A DNA stretch of 64,000 bases, taken from Clarkia xantiana subsp. parviflora (Eukaryota > Streptophyta > Magnoliopsida > Myrtales > Onagraceae). The stretch covers positions 59,506,383-59,570,382 of the forward strand of contig JAPTYO010000007.1 in assembly GCA_036873135.1 (NCBI GenBank). Reading direction: 5' to 3'. Below are positions 22,139 through 32,299 of the stretch, in pieces. Below the pieces are notes generated by a model that was not told the DNA's origin, searched no databases, and saw only the letters and a program-made list of their open reading frames with translations. Both the position numbers and the translations under genes were made by a program. Each line of letters opens with the position of its first letter. The stretch's first letter is position 1.

Positions 22139-23152
22139 TGTTGGATCGTGATTCACAAATACGACCATACCAAGAGCATACCATTTTTTGTGGCAAAGTC
22201 CCCAAGCACTTAAGTCGGGACCCCAGACAGTAAAGTCGGGAACACTAAAGTCGGGACCCCAGACAGTAAAGTCGGGAGCATTAAAGTCGGGAGCATTAAA
22301 GTCGGGACCCCAGGACAGTAAATTCGGGAGCACTAAAAGTTGAGATCCTCAGAAAGTAAAGCCGTGACCACTAAAGTCGGGACCCCCAGACAGTAAAGTC
22401 GGGAGCACTAGAGTCGGACCCCTAGACAGTAAATTAGGGAGCACTAAAGTCGGGACCCCCAGATAGGAAAGTCGGGACCTCCCAAATGAGTTGAACTGGC
22501 GGCACCTCCCAGGGTAGGCGTCAAGTCATCAAGGCGACAAGGCGTCAATTCGTCAACCTGAAATTCGTCAAGTCGACAACCCAGAAGTCGTCAAGTCGAT
22601 AACCAAAAGTCATCAAGTTGTCAAGTCTTCAAGTCGTCAAGGCGTCAAGGCGGGACCACCAAAGTCAACACCAGGTGGCAACCTGCTTGTCACCTGCTTA
22701 GAAGAAAACCCTTCCTCCCAAGGAATAAGAGGTGGCAACCTACTTGTCACCTACTTAGAAGAAACCCCTCCTCATAAGGAAGTAGAGGTGGCGACCTGCT
22801 TGTCACCTACTGACACAGTGCCCCTCATCTCCACCAATGAGAGAAAGACGGCCACCACCTTTTTCAACCATTGAGAAAAGGCGGCCACCACCCTTGTAGG
22901 TTGGTTTGAGACCCCTATAAATAGTAAGCTCTCTATATTTATTTCATTAAGATTTCTCACTACTATAATGCTATACTAACTTAAACTTCAGAGCGGAATC
23001 AGGAGAACAACCCTGCCTTTTTCAAGACTCGCCATGAGCAGTTTCACCATGAAGAACAAGCTAACCCAAAAAGCTTTCAAACTTCAAAGAGACAACAATG
23101 CGAGAACTAAAAGAGCCTCCACCAGGCTTAGCCTGATTTTTATGATCCAACA
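22139..23152 (+). mobile_element. Gypsy-like solo LTR (plus)
   Basis: It starts TGTTGGATCG and ends ATGATCCAACA, a good inverted terminal pair. CATGG (22134-22138) and CGTGG (23153-23157) flank it, four of five bases alike, as expected of a solo LTR. The TATA box CCTATAAATAG is at about 22913-22923. The left half carries a tandem array (22203-22480). It holds no coding region. Confidence 0.65.
22203..22480. repeat. Tandem repeats of AAGTCGGGA(CCCCAGACAGTA)
   Basis: About eight irregular copies of AAAGTCGGGACCCCAGACAG and AAAGTCGGGAGCACT alternate. Just downstream (22515-22650) a second motif, GTCAAG/GTCGTCAAG, repeats. Copies differ by small indels. Confidence 0.8.
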
Positions 23153-23159
23153 CGTGGCT

Positions 23160-23977
23160 TCATATGAGTTCACTAATATTAAGATCAAGTTTCCGTGGCC
23201 CTAGATTTCGGGAATGGATTTAAGGATTCTGCCTTGCTTCACTCTCTTAGGTATCTATATCGACTTCACGCGGTACTTAGTTTCCTTTGTGGAGTCTTTG
23301 GTGGCGTTAACCTAAAAAGGGGGTGGGGATTTGCCCATGATTCCACTCTGAAGCTTAAGTCAATAATGGAATATGAAAGTAATACTGAAAAGTATATATG
23401 TGAATAATGAAAATACTGAAGGGTATTTATAGGGGAAATTTACTGACTTTGTATGGCGGTTACCCTTTGGGAAGGGTTTCTCCAGAGTCGGCGCAAGCAG
23501 GTGACAAGTATGTTGCCACCTCACCGTTCCGGAAGAGAGAAGGTTTCTTCATGGCGGTAGAAGTTGGTGAAAAACAAGTCGCCACCTCACCATTCCTTAC
23601 GAGGGAAGGTTTCTTTATGGCGGTAGAAGAAGGTGACAAGCAGGTTGCCACCTCACCATTCCTTTGAGAGAAAATTTCTCCAGAGAGGCGGTGGCAAGCA
23701 GGTCGCCTCCTGGACCCATTCCTTAAGATGAAGGGTTTCCTTGAATGCAGTTTGACTCCCGACTCGACTCATGCCTTAAGAGGGGGAGTTTTTATCAAGT
23801 GGCATCACCATTCTTCAAATGTCGTCTGGGTTTGTCGACTTAAAAAGGAGTGTCGACTATTTTTCTTCGTTTCTTCATTCCGGATGCGACTCATCGACTC
23901 GTATTTTGGAGTGTCGACTTTGAGCTTCCCGACTAGTAGCATGCCGACTCCGTATTATCTCGAGTCGTAGCCCAACA
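23160..23977 (-). mobile_element. Gypsy-like 3' LTR (minus)
   Basis: The right end GCCCAACA is followed by CTTGCCCCCGAGAC, which on the minus strand is a polypurine tract (GTCTCGGGGGCAAG). The minus strand has a TATA region opposite TATTTATAGGGG (about 23419-23430). It aligns with the LTR at the right edge of the window (63421): TTAGTTTCCTTTG, ATTCCACTC, AAGCTTAAGTCA and CGACTCGACTCA occur in the same order. The left end is uncertain because the solo LTR abuts it. Confidence 0.6.
23500..23680. repeat. Triple direct repeat within the LTR
   Basis: GTGACAAG(C/T)A(G/T)GTTGCCACCTCACC-type units at about 23500, 23565 and 23630, with GAAGGTTTCTT(C/T)ATGGCGGT in between. Period is about 63 bp. Confidence 0.7.
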
Positions 23978-24384
23978 CTTGCCCCCGAGACCTGATTCGC
24001 TGACTTCATTATGATGGAAAAGAGGGCTTAGGCCGAGTGTCGTTCTCAAGGTTTTCTGGTTGGATTCATTTCCTCATCGTCGGGTAGTACTCTGATCATT
24101 TTTCGAGAATCTTAGGCCGGACTTTTGCCGAGTAGTCGAGGCGTTTGCCCTTCTTTTCTGATTTTATGATATTTAGAGGACCATGGTAAGCCCAAGAGTC
24201 GCTTTGTAAATTTGCAACGGTAATTTTCCTATAACGACAACTTTTGCCATCATTTCGCCAATAAGAAGTGTCTTGGGAAGAGCTACTTCGAGAAGATCTC
24301 TTTAGGCGGTGTATACCCAGTATAAATACCGAAGATCACTTTTTTGATCTCTCACTTTTCACTCTCCTTTTCTTTACTTTCACT

Positions 24385-25003
24385 ATGGTGAATCAATATA
24401 GTGCGTACTTCATCAACCCCAATTCACCACGTTGGTGCTCTCCAGAAGAGAGAATTTTAGTCGGGGTTGCCACCTCAAGTCCACAGTGCCCACTTCGAGA
24501 AGCATCTTTTCTCCAATCACTTTCAAGAACATCTATGGCGTCCAACCTTACCTCAGGTAATTTTTATGGTTTTCTTCCTCCTGCCCCTACCAATCCCAAG
24601 AGCAACAAACTTTCCGGCCAAGCCTTATGGAGAAGGTGACCATAGCCAACCTTATCGATGAGGAGGGGCCTCGGTACGGCGACACTTCTCATGAGCCGCA
24701 TTTTCCCTTGGAAGGGGAGCTTACTGTCTACTCCCAACAGATTGATGTGTGGCTTCAATTTCCTTTCTGTCCCGACCTTCTAGAGGTTTGTGAACATTAT
24801 GGAATTCATCCGTGTCAGCTTTTAGTGAAGGCCATCCGCTTATGGGTAGGTTTTCGTTGTTCATGCGATATTCAAGGCTGGAGTTACAGTCTCCAAGTTT
24901 TCCTTTTTTTTTTTTAATCGTCTGGAAGGTAACGCTCAGAGGGTTTATGCTTTCAAGCCTCGTTGGACCAAAGGCGACGAGCCTATTGTAGAATTTAGGG
25001 GAC
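24385..25003 (+). pseudogene. Broken antisense frame of a Gypsy-like element (putative gypsy-type domain)
   Basis: On the plus strand, opposite to the element whose 3' LTR is 23160-23977. Start-like MVNQYSAYF at 24385, then several frame changes. The clearest part, 24627-24917, reads IDEEGPRYGDTS, LEGELTVYSQQIDVWLQFPF and YGIHPCQLLVKAI, and continues in another frame to about 25003 (VYAFKPRWTKGDEP). This matches, from memory, the plant domain annotated as putative gypsy-type transposon (PF04195), usually found antisense near the 3' end of Tat-lineage elements. It is truncated at about 25003 by a Copia-like fragment. Confidence 0.55.
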
Positions 25004-25070
25004 AGTTACTACGGACAAAAAAACGTGTACATGCCAGGTAAACTAATTACGCAGACCGATTAATATACTT
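25004..25070 (-). mobile_element. Copia-like LTR fragment
   Basis: TACTACGGAC...GTACATGCC...TAATTACGCAG follows the order seen at the start of the minus-strand LTRs at 46779 and 29522. Only some 65 bp remain. Confidence 0.45.
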
Positions 25071-25119
25071 AGGTGTTCAATTTATTTTTCCATAGGTAAT
25101 TTATGATTCTATTTAGCCT

Positions 25120-25510
25120 TAATTAACTAGTGGCGACTCTTTAAAAATCCATGTGTTTTCAAAACGTAATCGCATTTGGTCAGATTTGATCAAAGTTTTG
25201 CAGATCGTCATGACGAACACTGTTCTTCTACTACCACATTCTGGGCTAGATGAGAAGTCTAAGATAGCATATAAAATTCTCATTCCTAACATAAAATAAG
25301 TCCAGGTTATGCTACCGACGCGCACTTCATACTGCACGTGCCATGTTCGACCACAAGGTCAGACTCGGTTGTGTTAGACGAAATCTTTCGAGATTCTGAA
25401 GGATATAAACTTCTTGACCTTGAGCGTGTGACTGATCCCGGATGCCGAATGAAGCAGCACTCGAAGTACCCTTCTCACTCGGAATTCATATCTAAGGTTC
25501 GGCTCAATGT
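25120..25510 (+). mobile_element. Copia-like 3' internal fragment, plus orientation
   Basis: Reverse complement of the stretch at about 26640-26930: TTCTGGGC, GACCACAAGGTCAGACTCGG, CTTGACCTTGAGCGTGTGACTGAT and GCAGATCGTCATGA are recognisable. It is in opposite orientation to the LTR that follows, so the copy is rearranged. Confidence 0.6.
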
Positions 25511-25513
25511 CGC

Positions 25514-26109
25514 TGTAGGATTATATGGGATAAATACTACGGAAACAATAAAATAGACGTACAAGGTAACTAATTACGGAGCGGAATACGGTGCACATAC
25601 CTACAACGCTTTATGTAGTCCCAAGATCACTGAGGGGAGTTCTCGATCCACCGGACGGTTCCTGTAGAGGTTCTGGTTAAGGAAGCCCTACGCGGATTGG
25701 TCTCAACAGCAAAGCCTTAATCGATTTAGCGGGGATGAATGACCGAAGTAAATTTCTTGATCACAATTTGGCATCTCCTTGGCACACTAGTGGTTCGATC
25801 GAAACTATCTAGGTTTAGGGAGGAGGGATTTCTTTTATCTCACCACAAAGGAAGAAGAGATTATCTTCTAATAAATCTCATAGCACTCCCTATTTATAAG
25901 AGGAGCAATGTGGATAAAATTCCACTTTTCCCCCATAGATATTTCGGCCGGCCTATAAAGTGTGGCAGGCCCAATTTTGGGCCTCCCATGTCAATTGAGA
26001 TTTTAGGCCTAGCCCAAAATCCCTAATGTGACATTACCCAACTTCCTTAAGTACCATACTATTATTTAATGTTCTCCCAATCACGACGGCTCATTTCCAA
26101 ATGTCAACA
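25514..26109 (-). mobile_element. Copia-like 3' LTR (minus)
   Basis: It starts TGTAGGATTAT and ends AAATGTCAACA; outside is GCTCCCACTCGCC, on the minus strand a GGCGAGTGGGAGC polypurine tract. Its closest relative is the LTR at 4986 (both have the TGTTG(A/G)CATTT end). A stem GTGGA/TCCAC (25910-25925, loop TAAAAT) stands before the minus-strand TATA region. Confidence 0.75.
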
Positions 26110-27071
26110 GCTCCCACTCGCCGAAATGAGAGGGTTCCTGTTAATATGTTATCGACCAACACATCAACATTTATTCTTCCAATCCTGCTTTGGAATAGTT
26201 CATACGAGGTTTGCCGTGCGACCTGCGCGGACACGACGGGCATCATGCTACTCATCTGTTAGGAGTGTTGTAGCGCCTGCGGAACGTTGACTACCCATCT
26301 CTAATCAATCTGTTAAAACAATATTGTGCCGCGCTGTATCCTAGGTCAACTGTGATTCTCCAATTGCCTAGTTTCCACATAGGAATACTCCTTCAAGGCA
26401 TTCGTACATGTATTCACAACATTCAACTAATATCAGTCTGGTGGCCACCTAATTAATACAAGATTCAGAGACTTACAGGTGTACATGACCATCCCCATTG
26501 CTCATACCCTTAGTCAAACTCAACCGGTTTCCAAAGAGGTGGTCACTTGGCCTTTTTGTTAAGCACTACGCTCGTACGCCGGGAAGCGAACATTGAGCTT
26601 GACCTTAGGTATGAGTTCTAAGTCCGTGAGGATACTTTGGATGCTTCTTCATATAGCATTCGGTATCAGTCACACGCTCAAGGTGAAGAAGTTTGTGCCC
26701 ATTCGAATCACGTGAATTCTATCTAGCACAACCGAGCCTAACCCCGTGGTCGAACATGGCAAGCACAGTATGAAACATGCGTCGATAGCATAACCTGAAT
26801 ATAGTCAGGAGTTGGAATTGTCATATGTTATCGCAGACTTATCGTCTGGCCCAGAATATGGTTCTTTGACGAACGAAGTTCATCACGGCGATCTGCAAAA
26901 CTTAGATCATGTCGTGTTACTCCAAAAACAAATGATCGTTTTGCTTAACCAGGTTTTCCACCGTGGTTTTAGCCGCTCTTGATATGGAAGAGGACCCCCT
27001 CTCCGTCAAGACGACGGAGCATGTGTGATGAGGTTTGGCCCACATTCGATATTATTTTACTTGGGAGGTTG
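26110..27071 (-). mobile_element. Copia-like 3' internal region (minus), truncated
   Basis: It aligns with 30124-31090, 47427-48350 and 51554-52510: GCTCCCACTCGCC(G), GTTCATACGAGGTTTGCCGT, TGTTAGGAGTGTTGTAGCGC, CCTAGGTCAACTG, ACTACGCTCGTACGCC. It has no coding signal and breaks off where the plus-strand LTR at 27072 starts. Confidence 0.7.
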
Positions 27072-27634
27072 TGTTAGCATATGGTGACATGGCGCCGTAA
27101 TAGGAACCCGTTAATTAAGGGAATTACCTAAGTTAATTAGGTAATTGTCAACTTGGGCTAATTGGGCCAAACCCAATTAGTAATTGACAAGGGAGGCCCA
27201 AAATGGGCCTCCCCCTTAACATGCATAGTTCGGCCGCCCTCTTTATACCACATTGGTTGGAGTTGCCTTTTGGCAACTCCACTAATACTATATATAGGGG
27301 TGTCTGCTAAGGGTTTATTCACTCATTCATAATAACAAGGATCTCCATTGAGAACACTTGTTTCCCTTAGTCTAAAATTCGGCACCATCACATCTGGATT
27401 GAGGTTCCATCTCCGTTGAAGAATCGATCAGAGGTCTTGTTGTGGAGCTACATCGCATGGAACTTCTTCTGACGAAGAACTTGCACGTGGTTCCAACCGG
27501 AGGATCAGAATTCCCTCCACTTCGTTCTTGGGCAGGAAAGCTAAAAGGTATGTGTACTAATTCCGCTGCGTATATTAGATTTCTTGCTAGTACACGTTTA
27601 GCATTCCGTAGTTTTACGTCCCCGTAATCCAATA
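27072..27634 (+). mobile_element. Copia-like LTR (plus), subfamily 1
   Basis: It starts TGTTAGCATATGGTGACATG and ends GTAATCCAATA, followed by G and the primer site TGGTATCAGAGCC at 27636-27648. It matches the minus-strand LTRs at 50992 and 57841. The stem GGAGTTGCC TTTT GGCAACTCC (27259-27280) is followed nine bases later by TATATATA (27289). Confidence 0.85.
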
Positions 27635-27635
27635 G

Positions 27636-27648
27636 TGGTATCAGAGCC
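27636..27648 (+). other. Primer-binding site (initiator tRNA-Met type)
   Basis: TGGTATCAGAGCC, one base after the LTR end at 27634. Confidence 0.9.
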
Positions 27649-28489
27649 TGTGTTAGGAGTTCTTAAAATTTTGATAAACTGGTGTTCTTGATGTTCATAA
27701 AAACCGAATTTTTGATGTTCATGAACTCCATGAAGAATCCGAAATTTTAAAGTAGATTTCATGTGTCTGATCTTTAGAAACTTAAAATTTTTAAATTTAC
27801 ATGTTTTTCTAGATCAAAACCGAATTTTTCATGATCAATTTAAGTTTTATGTTCATGATCTTCAAGAACGCCATGCGTTTTATCAAGAACATGTTTTGGA
27901 TTCATGATCAAGTTAGAGTTTGATCTTAAAAGTTGACAACTTTTCCAATTTTCTTGTTAGTGCCGAAAATTCCTAGGGGTGTTTTAGGTAAAAAATTTAA
28001 TTTTCTTGGCCACTAAGCAATTAAAAATTCGGCACAATCTATAATAAATATAGGTTGCCATTTTTAAATTTTATTAATAGGTAACTATATCTAGAAGTTG
28101 GAAATAAGGATAGGTTCTAATATAATATTGTAAAAGATATTAACTATAAATATATATGGGTTAAAATAGGGTTAATATATATATTGATAGATTTAGTTAC
28201 TATTAAACAATTAAGAAGATATATTGTCTACATATTTTAATCCCTAAAAGATATATTCGACAATATATATATATATATATAATTCGGCTGAAAATATATT
28301 AATATATATATTTATATTGTTGATTAATTTATATCTTAAAGATAGAATCTTGAAAATATTTATATATATGTATATATATATATAATTCGGCCAAAATTGT
28401 GTATTAATATATATTTATATTGTTGATTGATTTACATCTCAAAGATAGAATCTTGACAATATATATATAAATATATATACATATGCTGA

Positions 28490-28524
<35 letters not shown>

Positions 28525-28578
28525 AATTATTGGAAATTATTTTATATAATTAATAATTCTTGATGGCTAAGTTAAGTT
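27649..28578 (+). mobile_element. Leader region of a Copia-like copy, truncated
   Basis: AT-rich untranslated leader typical of this family (GGAGTTC, TTGATAAA, ATTCGGC, AGATTGATAG-type strings), with TA microsatellites at about 28264-28280 and 28493-28522. It stops at a junction with a minus-strand gag fragment. No gene is visible. Confidence 0.65.
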
Positions 28579-28869
28579 TTATGGTGGATTTCCTAACCGG
28601 TTTTGATTGATATGTGGAAGGAATATCCCTATACTCGTTTTCGATGTGCGAAGACATCTGCGACAGCAAAATCTCCTTTTCCCTTGTGTCATCCTGCTCC
28701 ACTTGAAGTGGGTGTATTCCAGCCCTTTAGTCAAGCCCGCATCTGGACAACTCATCGTTCTCTGAATGTGGTCTATCAGACCTTCGTCTTCTAGCAGATT
28801 ACTTATGCTTTTGCACCACGAGTCATAGTTCGTCTCATTTAAAAGTTCATTAGCACATGATGAATCCAT
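28579..28869 (-). pseudogene. Copia-like gag fragment (N-terminal)
   Basis: MDSSCANELLNETNYDSWCKS, then ISNLLEDEGLIDHI: the YDSWCKS stretch and a small helix-rich start are typical of the N-terminal part of plant Copia gag (DUF4219/UBN2 type). The frame degenerates after about residue 60 (RRFCCRRCLR is not gag-like). It is cut at the left by the leader junction at 28578. Confidence 0.6.
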
Positions 28870-29521
28870 CTGTGCAGCTATTCGATACTAACATATTGAC
28901 AATTATGTATAAGCAGGAAGACAATGACATTTTGAAAAGAATTGCGTACATCAGATATCTATGAGATAAAGGATGACTAATAATGATTCCTCAGATATCT
29001 AACCCAACCGACCGACAGTAAACCGAGGGAAGGGGGGTCGTGAAAGAGTTCACATTATCGTCGTCTTCTTTCTAATATATCAGTATTTTAAAACGGTTTA
29101 ATCGCAAGTACCGGAAAGGGAGGTTTTTAAAACACCCGATCTTGGTTTTCCCAAGGCCATTTTTAAAAATGTTTTTTGGAACTCAAGTTTGCACATATAA
29201 TTCTACTACACAAGTAAATCATCATACGCATATCACATCCAAGAAACCAAACACACCTCATGCATACGCGTCATGCGTCTAATGTTCCGAGGAACTCATG
29301 CTCAGCATATATAATTATAATGCTTAGGTAAATTATCACATGCTAATCCATCCTCAACATTCATGCATACGCATCATGTGTGATCATACCATTCAAACAT
29401 GCATATTTGGTGACTGATTTCCGCTTTTAAAAACATTTGGGGCTGACTTGCAATTCATGCTATAAATCAATCATCTGTACTTCTAGACATGTATCCTAGG
29501 CAATTTCAACCATCACATCAT
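28870..29521 (-). mobile_element. Copia-like leader (minus)
   Basis: It aligns with the leader at 34890-35500 (GATTCCTCAG...CTAA, GGTTTTCCCAAGGCC, CGTCATGCGTCTAATGTTCC, GAGGAACTCATGCT). The primer site expected beside the LTR is missing: the leader joins the LTR at about 29521 through CATCACATCAT|TCTTAG. Confidence 0.65.
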
Positions 29522-30123
29522 TCTTAGATTACGGGGAGTAATCACTACGAATACTATAAACATGGTACATGCTAGTAATGATATTACGCAGCGGAAGATT
29601 AACACATACCTCAGACGTAATCCGTAGTCCTAAGATCTCGCGGCAAAAAGTTCACGGTCCTCCGGTCGGCACCCGTAGATGTTCTTGTTAAGGAAGCCCT
29701 ACGCGGTATACTCTCCACAGCAAAGCCTCAGATCGATTCTTGACAAGGGACGGATCTCCGGAGTGTTTGCTCAAAGGCAAATTGGCATACCCTTGGTGGT
29801 GGTGGTGGTAGTTCAGCTGAAGTATGGTGGTTATGGGGGAAGGGTTTTCTCTCAAATCACCAGAAGTGAGGAATTATGATTAACCCTAATAAAACCCCTA
29901 ACACCCCATATATATAGGAAGAGTAAAGTGGAAAAAAGTCCACTTTACCCACCTACACTATTTCGGCCGGCCACTATGTATAGGGAGGCCCAATTTTGGG
30001 CCTCTCATGTCAATTGGGATTTGGGTCTGGCCCATTTTCCTAATGTGACATTTACCCAATTGTCTTAGTTAACATATACATTAATGGGCTTCCATTTACG
30101 GCGCCCATCACCATATGCTTGCA
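29522..30123 (-). mobile_element. Copia-like LTR (minus), subfamily 2
   Basis: It begins (T)CTTAGATTACGG and ends ATATGCTTGCA; outside is GCTCCCACTCGCC (polypurine tract on the minus strand). It aligns with 46779-47426 and, reversed, 49939-50538. Stem TAAAGTGGA/TCCACTTTA (29924-29947, six-base loop) lies upstream of the minus-strand TATA (about 29909-29916). Confidence 0.8.
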
Positions 30124-31179
30124 GCTCCCACTCGCCGGAATGGGAGGGTGCCTGTTAATGTATTGTCGTCCAAATCTGCATCAACATTTCACTCATTTGA
30201 TCTCGCCCTTGCTTCCAAATAGTTCATACGAGGTTTGCCGTGCGACCGGTGAACACGAAGGGCATCGTGCTAGTCATCTGTTAGGAGTGTTGTAGCGCCC
30301 GCGGAACGTTGATTCCCTTTCTCCAATCAACCTGTAATAAACAATATAGTGTCGCGCTGTATCCTAGGTCAACTGATAATTCCCCATTTGCCTAGTTTCC
30401 ACATAGGAACACTTCTCCAAGACATCCGTAGAAGTATTCACAACCTTCAACTAACATCCGGTTGGTGGCCACCTAGTGAATACAAGAGTCGGTGAATTAC
30501 AGGTGAACTTGACCATCCCCATCGCTCATATCCTTAGTCAGACCCAACCGGTTTACAAAGGCGTGGTCACTGGGCCTTTTTGTTCAGCACTACGCTCGTA
30601 CGCCAGGAAGCGAGCATTGAGCCTGACCTTAGATATGAGTTCTGAGTCCGTGAGGATACTTTAGGTGCCTCTTCATAAGGCTCCAGGGATCAATCACACG
30701 CTCGAGGGATCAATCACACGCTCGAGGGATCAATCACACGCTCGAGGTGAAGAAGTTTGCACCTGTTAGACTCACGAGGCTTCTTATCTAGCACAACCGA
30801 GTTGTGACCCCGTGGTCGAACATGGCACGCGTAGTATGAAGCACGTGTCGATAGCATACCTGAACTTTTAAGTTTAAAGGAAAGGGATATGTCAATCATG
30901 CTATCGCATATTCTCATCTGGCCCAGAATGTGGTTTAATGACGAACAGAGTTTATCACGACGATTTTCAAAACGAAGATCGTGTCGAGTTACTTCGAAAC
31001 TAGATAAACGTCTTGCTTAATCAGGTTTATCCACATGATTCTTAGCCAGCCTTGCTAGGTAGAGGCCTCCCTCCACCGCAAGACGACCGTACCTGTGTGA
31101 CTAGGAAAGGCTCACATTCCAAAGTGACTGTATTGTCTTCTACCATATATTTAGCATAAAAATATTTCACAATAATGTG

Positions 31180-31695
31180 TTTAGTCCTACTATAGTACTT
31201 TTGGATTCTTAACTACCGAAATAGCTGCCAGACTGTCAGAGTGTACCATGACGGGTTTCTCACGTCTTTGTCACCAGGCAGTGCAGTAAGAAGCCTTTTC
31301 AGCCAGACCGCTTCCTATGCGTTTTTGGAGAGAGCTATGAATTCTGATTCCATCGTAGACAGTGCAACACATGTTTGCTTCTTGCTCGTCCATGAAATGA
31401 CGACATTAGCAAGGAGAAAGACTCTTCCTATGGTGGACTTACGATCATCTGGATCGCCACCATGGTCCGCGTCACTGTAACAGGTCAATTCTAACGTCTT
31501 GCCCTCATAGCACAGTGCGTAGTCGGCAATACCTTTCAGATAACGAATAATTCGATTTACAGTCTTTAATTGTTGATAGCCAGGATCTGATTGGAATCGT
31601 GCTACTAGGCCTATGGCGTAATAGATGTCTGGACGGGTGCATTGCATGGCGTACATAAGACTACCGACCATGCTTAGATACTCTGCACCCTTCAT
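31180..31695 (-). pseudogene. Copia-type RNase H remnant
   Basis: 31695-31315 reads EYLSMVGSLMYAM, RPDIYYAIGLVARF, a CYSDADHGGDPDDRKST motif with the first catalytic Asp, and TMESEFIALSKNA with the catalytic Glu. Then comes a stop where the sister copy at 52788 has Gln; the frame continues as EAVWLKRLLTALPGDKD before shifting. The C-terminal DSQ...KHID part is present only as a shifted trace. Confidence 0.85.
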
Positions 31696-31926
31696 ATGTT
31701 CTCACTTTGCCAGGTTCTTGGGGCCGTCACGTTTCGACAGTGCGCACCCAAACACCACCGGCGTATCCACGGGTTTGGCATCTTATAATCTGAACCTTTT
31801 CAACAATTTGTTGATATAAGCTTCTTGAGATAGACATAATTTCCGGGTAGCCGGATCTCTAGCGATTTTAATGCTTAAGATGTACGTGGCTTCTCCAATG
31901 TCTTTCATCTCGAACATAGATGCCAA

Positions 31927-32286
31927 CTAGGACTTTGACTTGTTCATAATACTCACATCGTTTGCGGCAATGAGTATGTCGTCCACGTATAAGGTTAAGA
32001 TGGCATACTTAGACCCGGAGGTCTTATAATACACGCACGGATCCTCGTGAAGATTCACGAATCCGTTTCCTACGATTTCCTCGTGGAATCTGCGGTACCC
32101 TTGCCGAGACGATTGTTTAAGACCGTAAATGGACCTATGGAGTTTACAAACTTTACGTTCGTTATCACGAGTAACGAAACCCTCCGGTTGATCCATGTAG
32201 ATCTCTTCCTCCAGGTTTCTGTGTTGGAACACGGTCTTAACATCCATTTTGCGCAGCTCGAGATTGAGACTTGCGACCAAGACCAT
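31927..32286 (-). pseudogene. Copia-type reverse transcriptase remnant
   Basis: 119 codons of the palm region: MDVKTVFQHRNLEEEIYMDQ, PEGFV, CKLHRSIYGLKQSSRQ and the catalytic YVDDILIAAND. The usual upstream fingers part and the downstream LGI part are not in this frame. A Gly stands where Copia enzymes have Trp in the RQWY motif. It is non-functional as it stands. Confidence 0.85.
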
Positions 32287-32299
32287 AAATGGCCCTAAC

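Noticed and set aside
24987..25003. Copia-like LTR start within the end of the gypsy-type frame
   Set aside because: TGTAGAATTTAGGGG resembles the LTR start, but the same bases read through in frame with the preceding protein remnant, so the LTR fragment is placed only from about 25004.
31241..31480. Plus-strand frame opposite RNase H
   Set aside because: Shadow of the minus-strand RNase H remnant; the same happens at 52936-53151.
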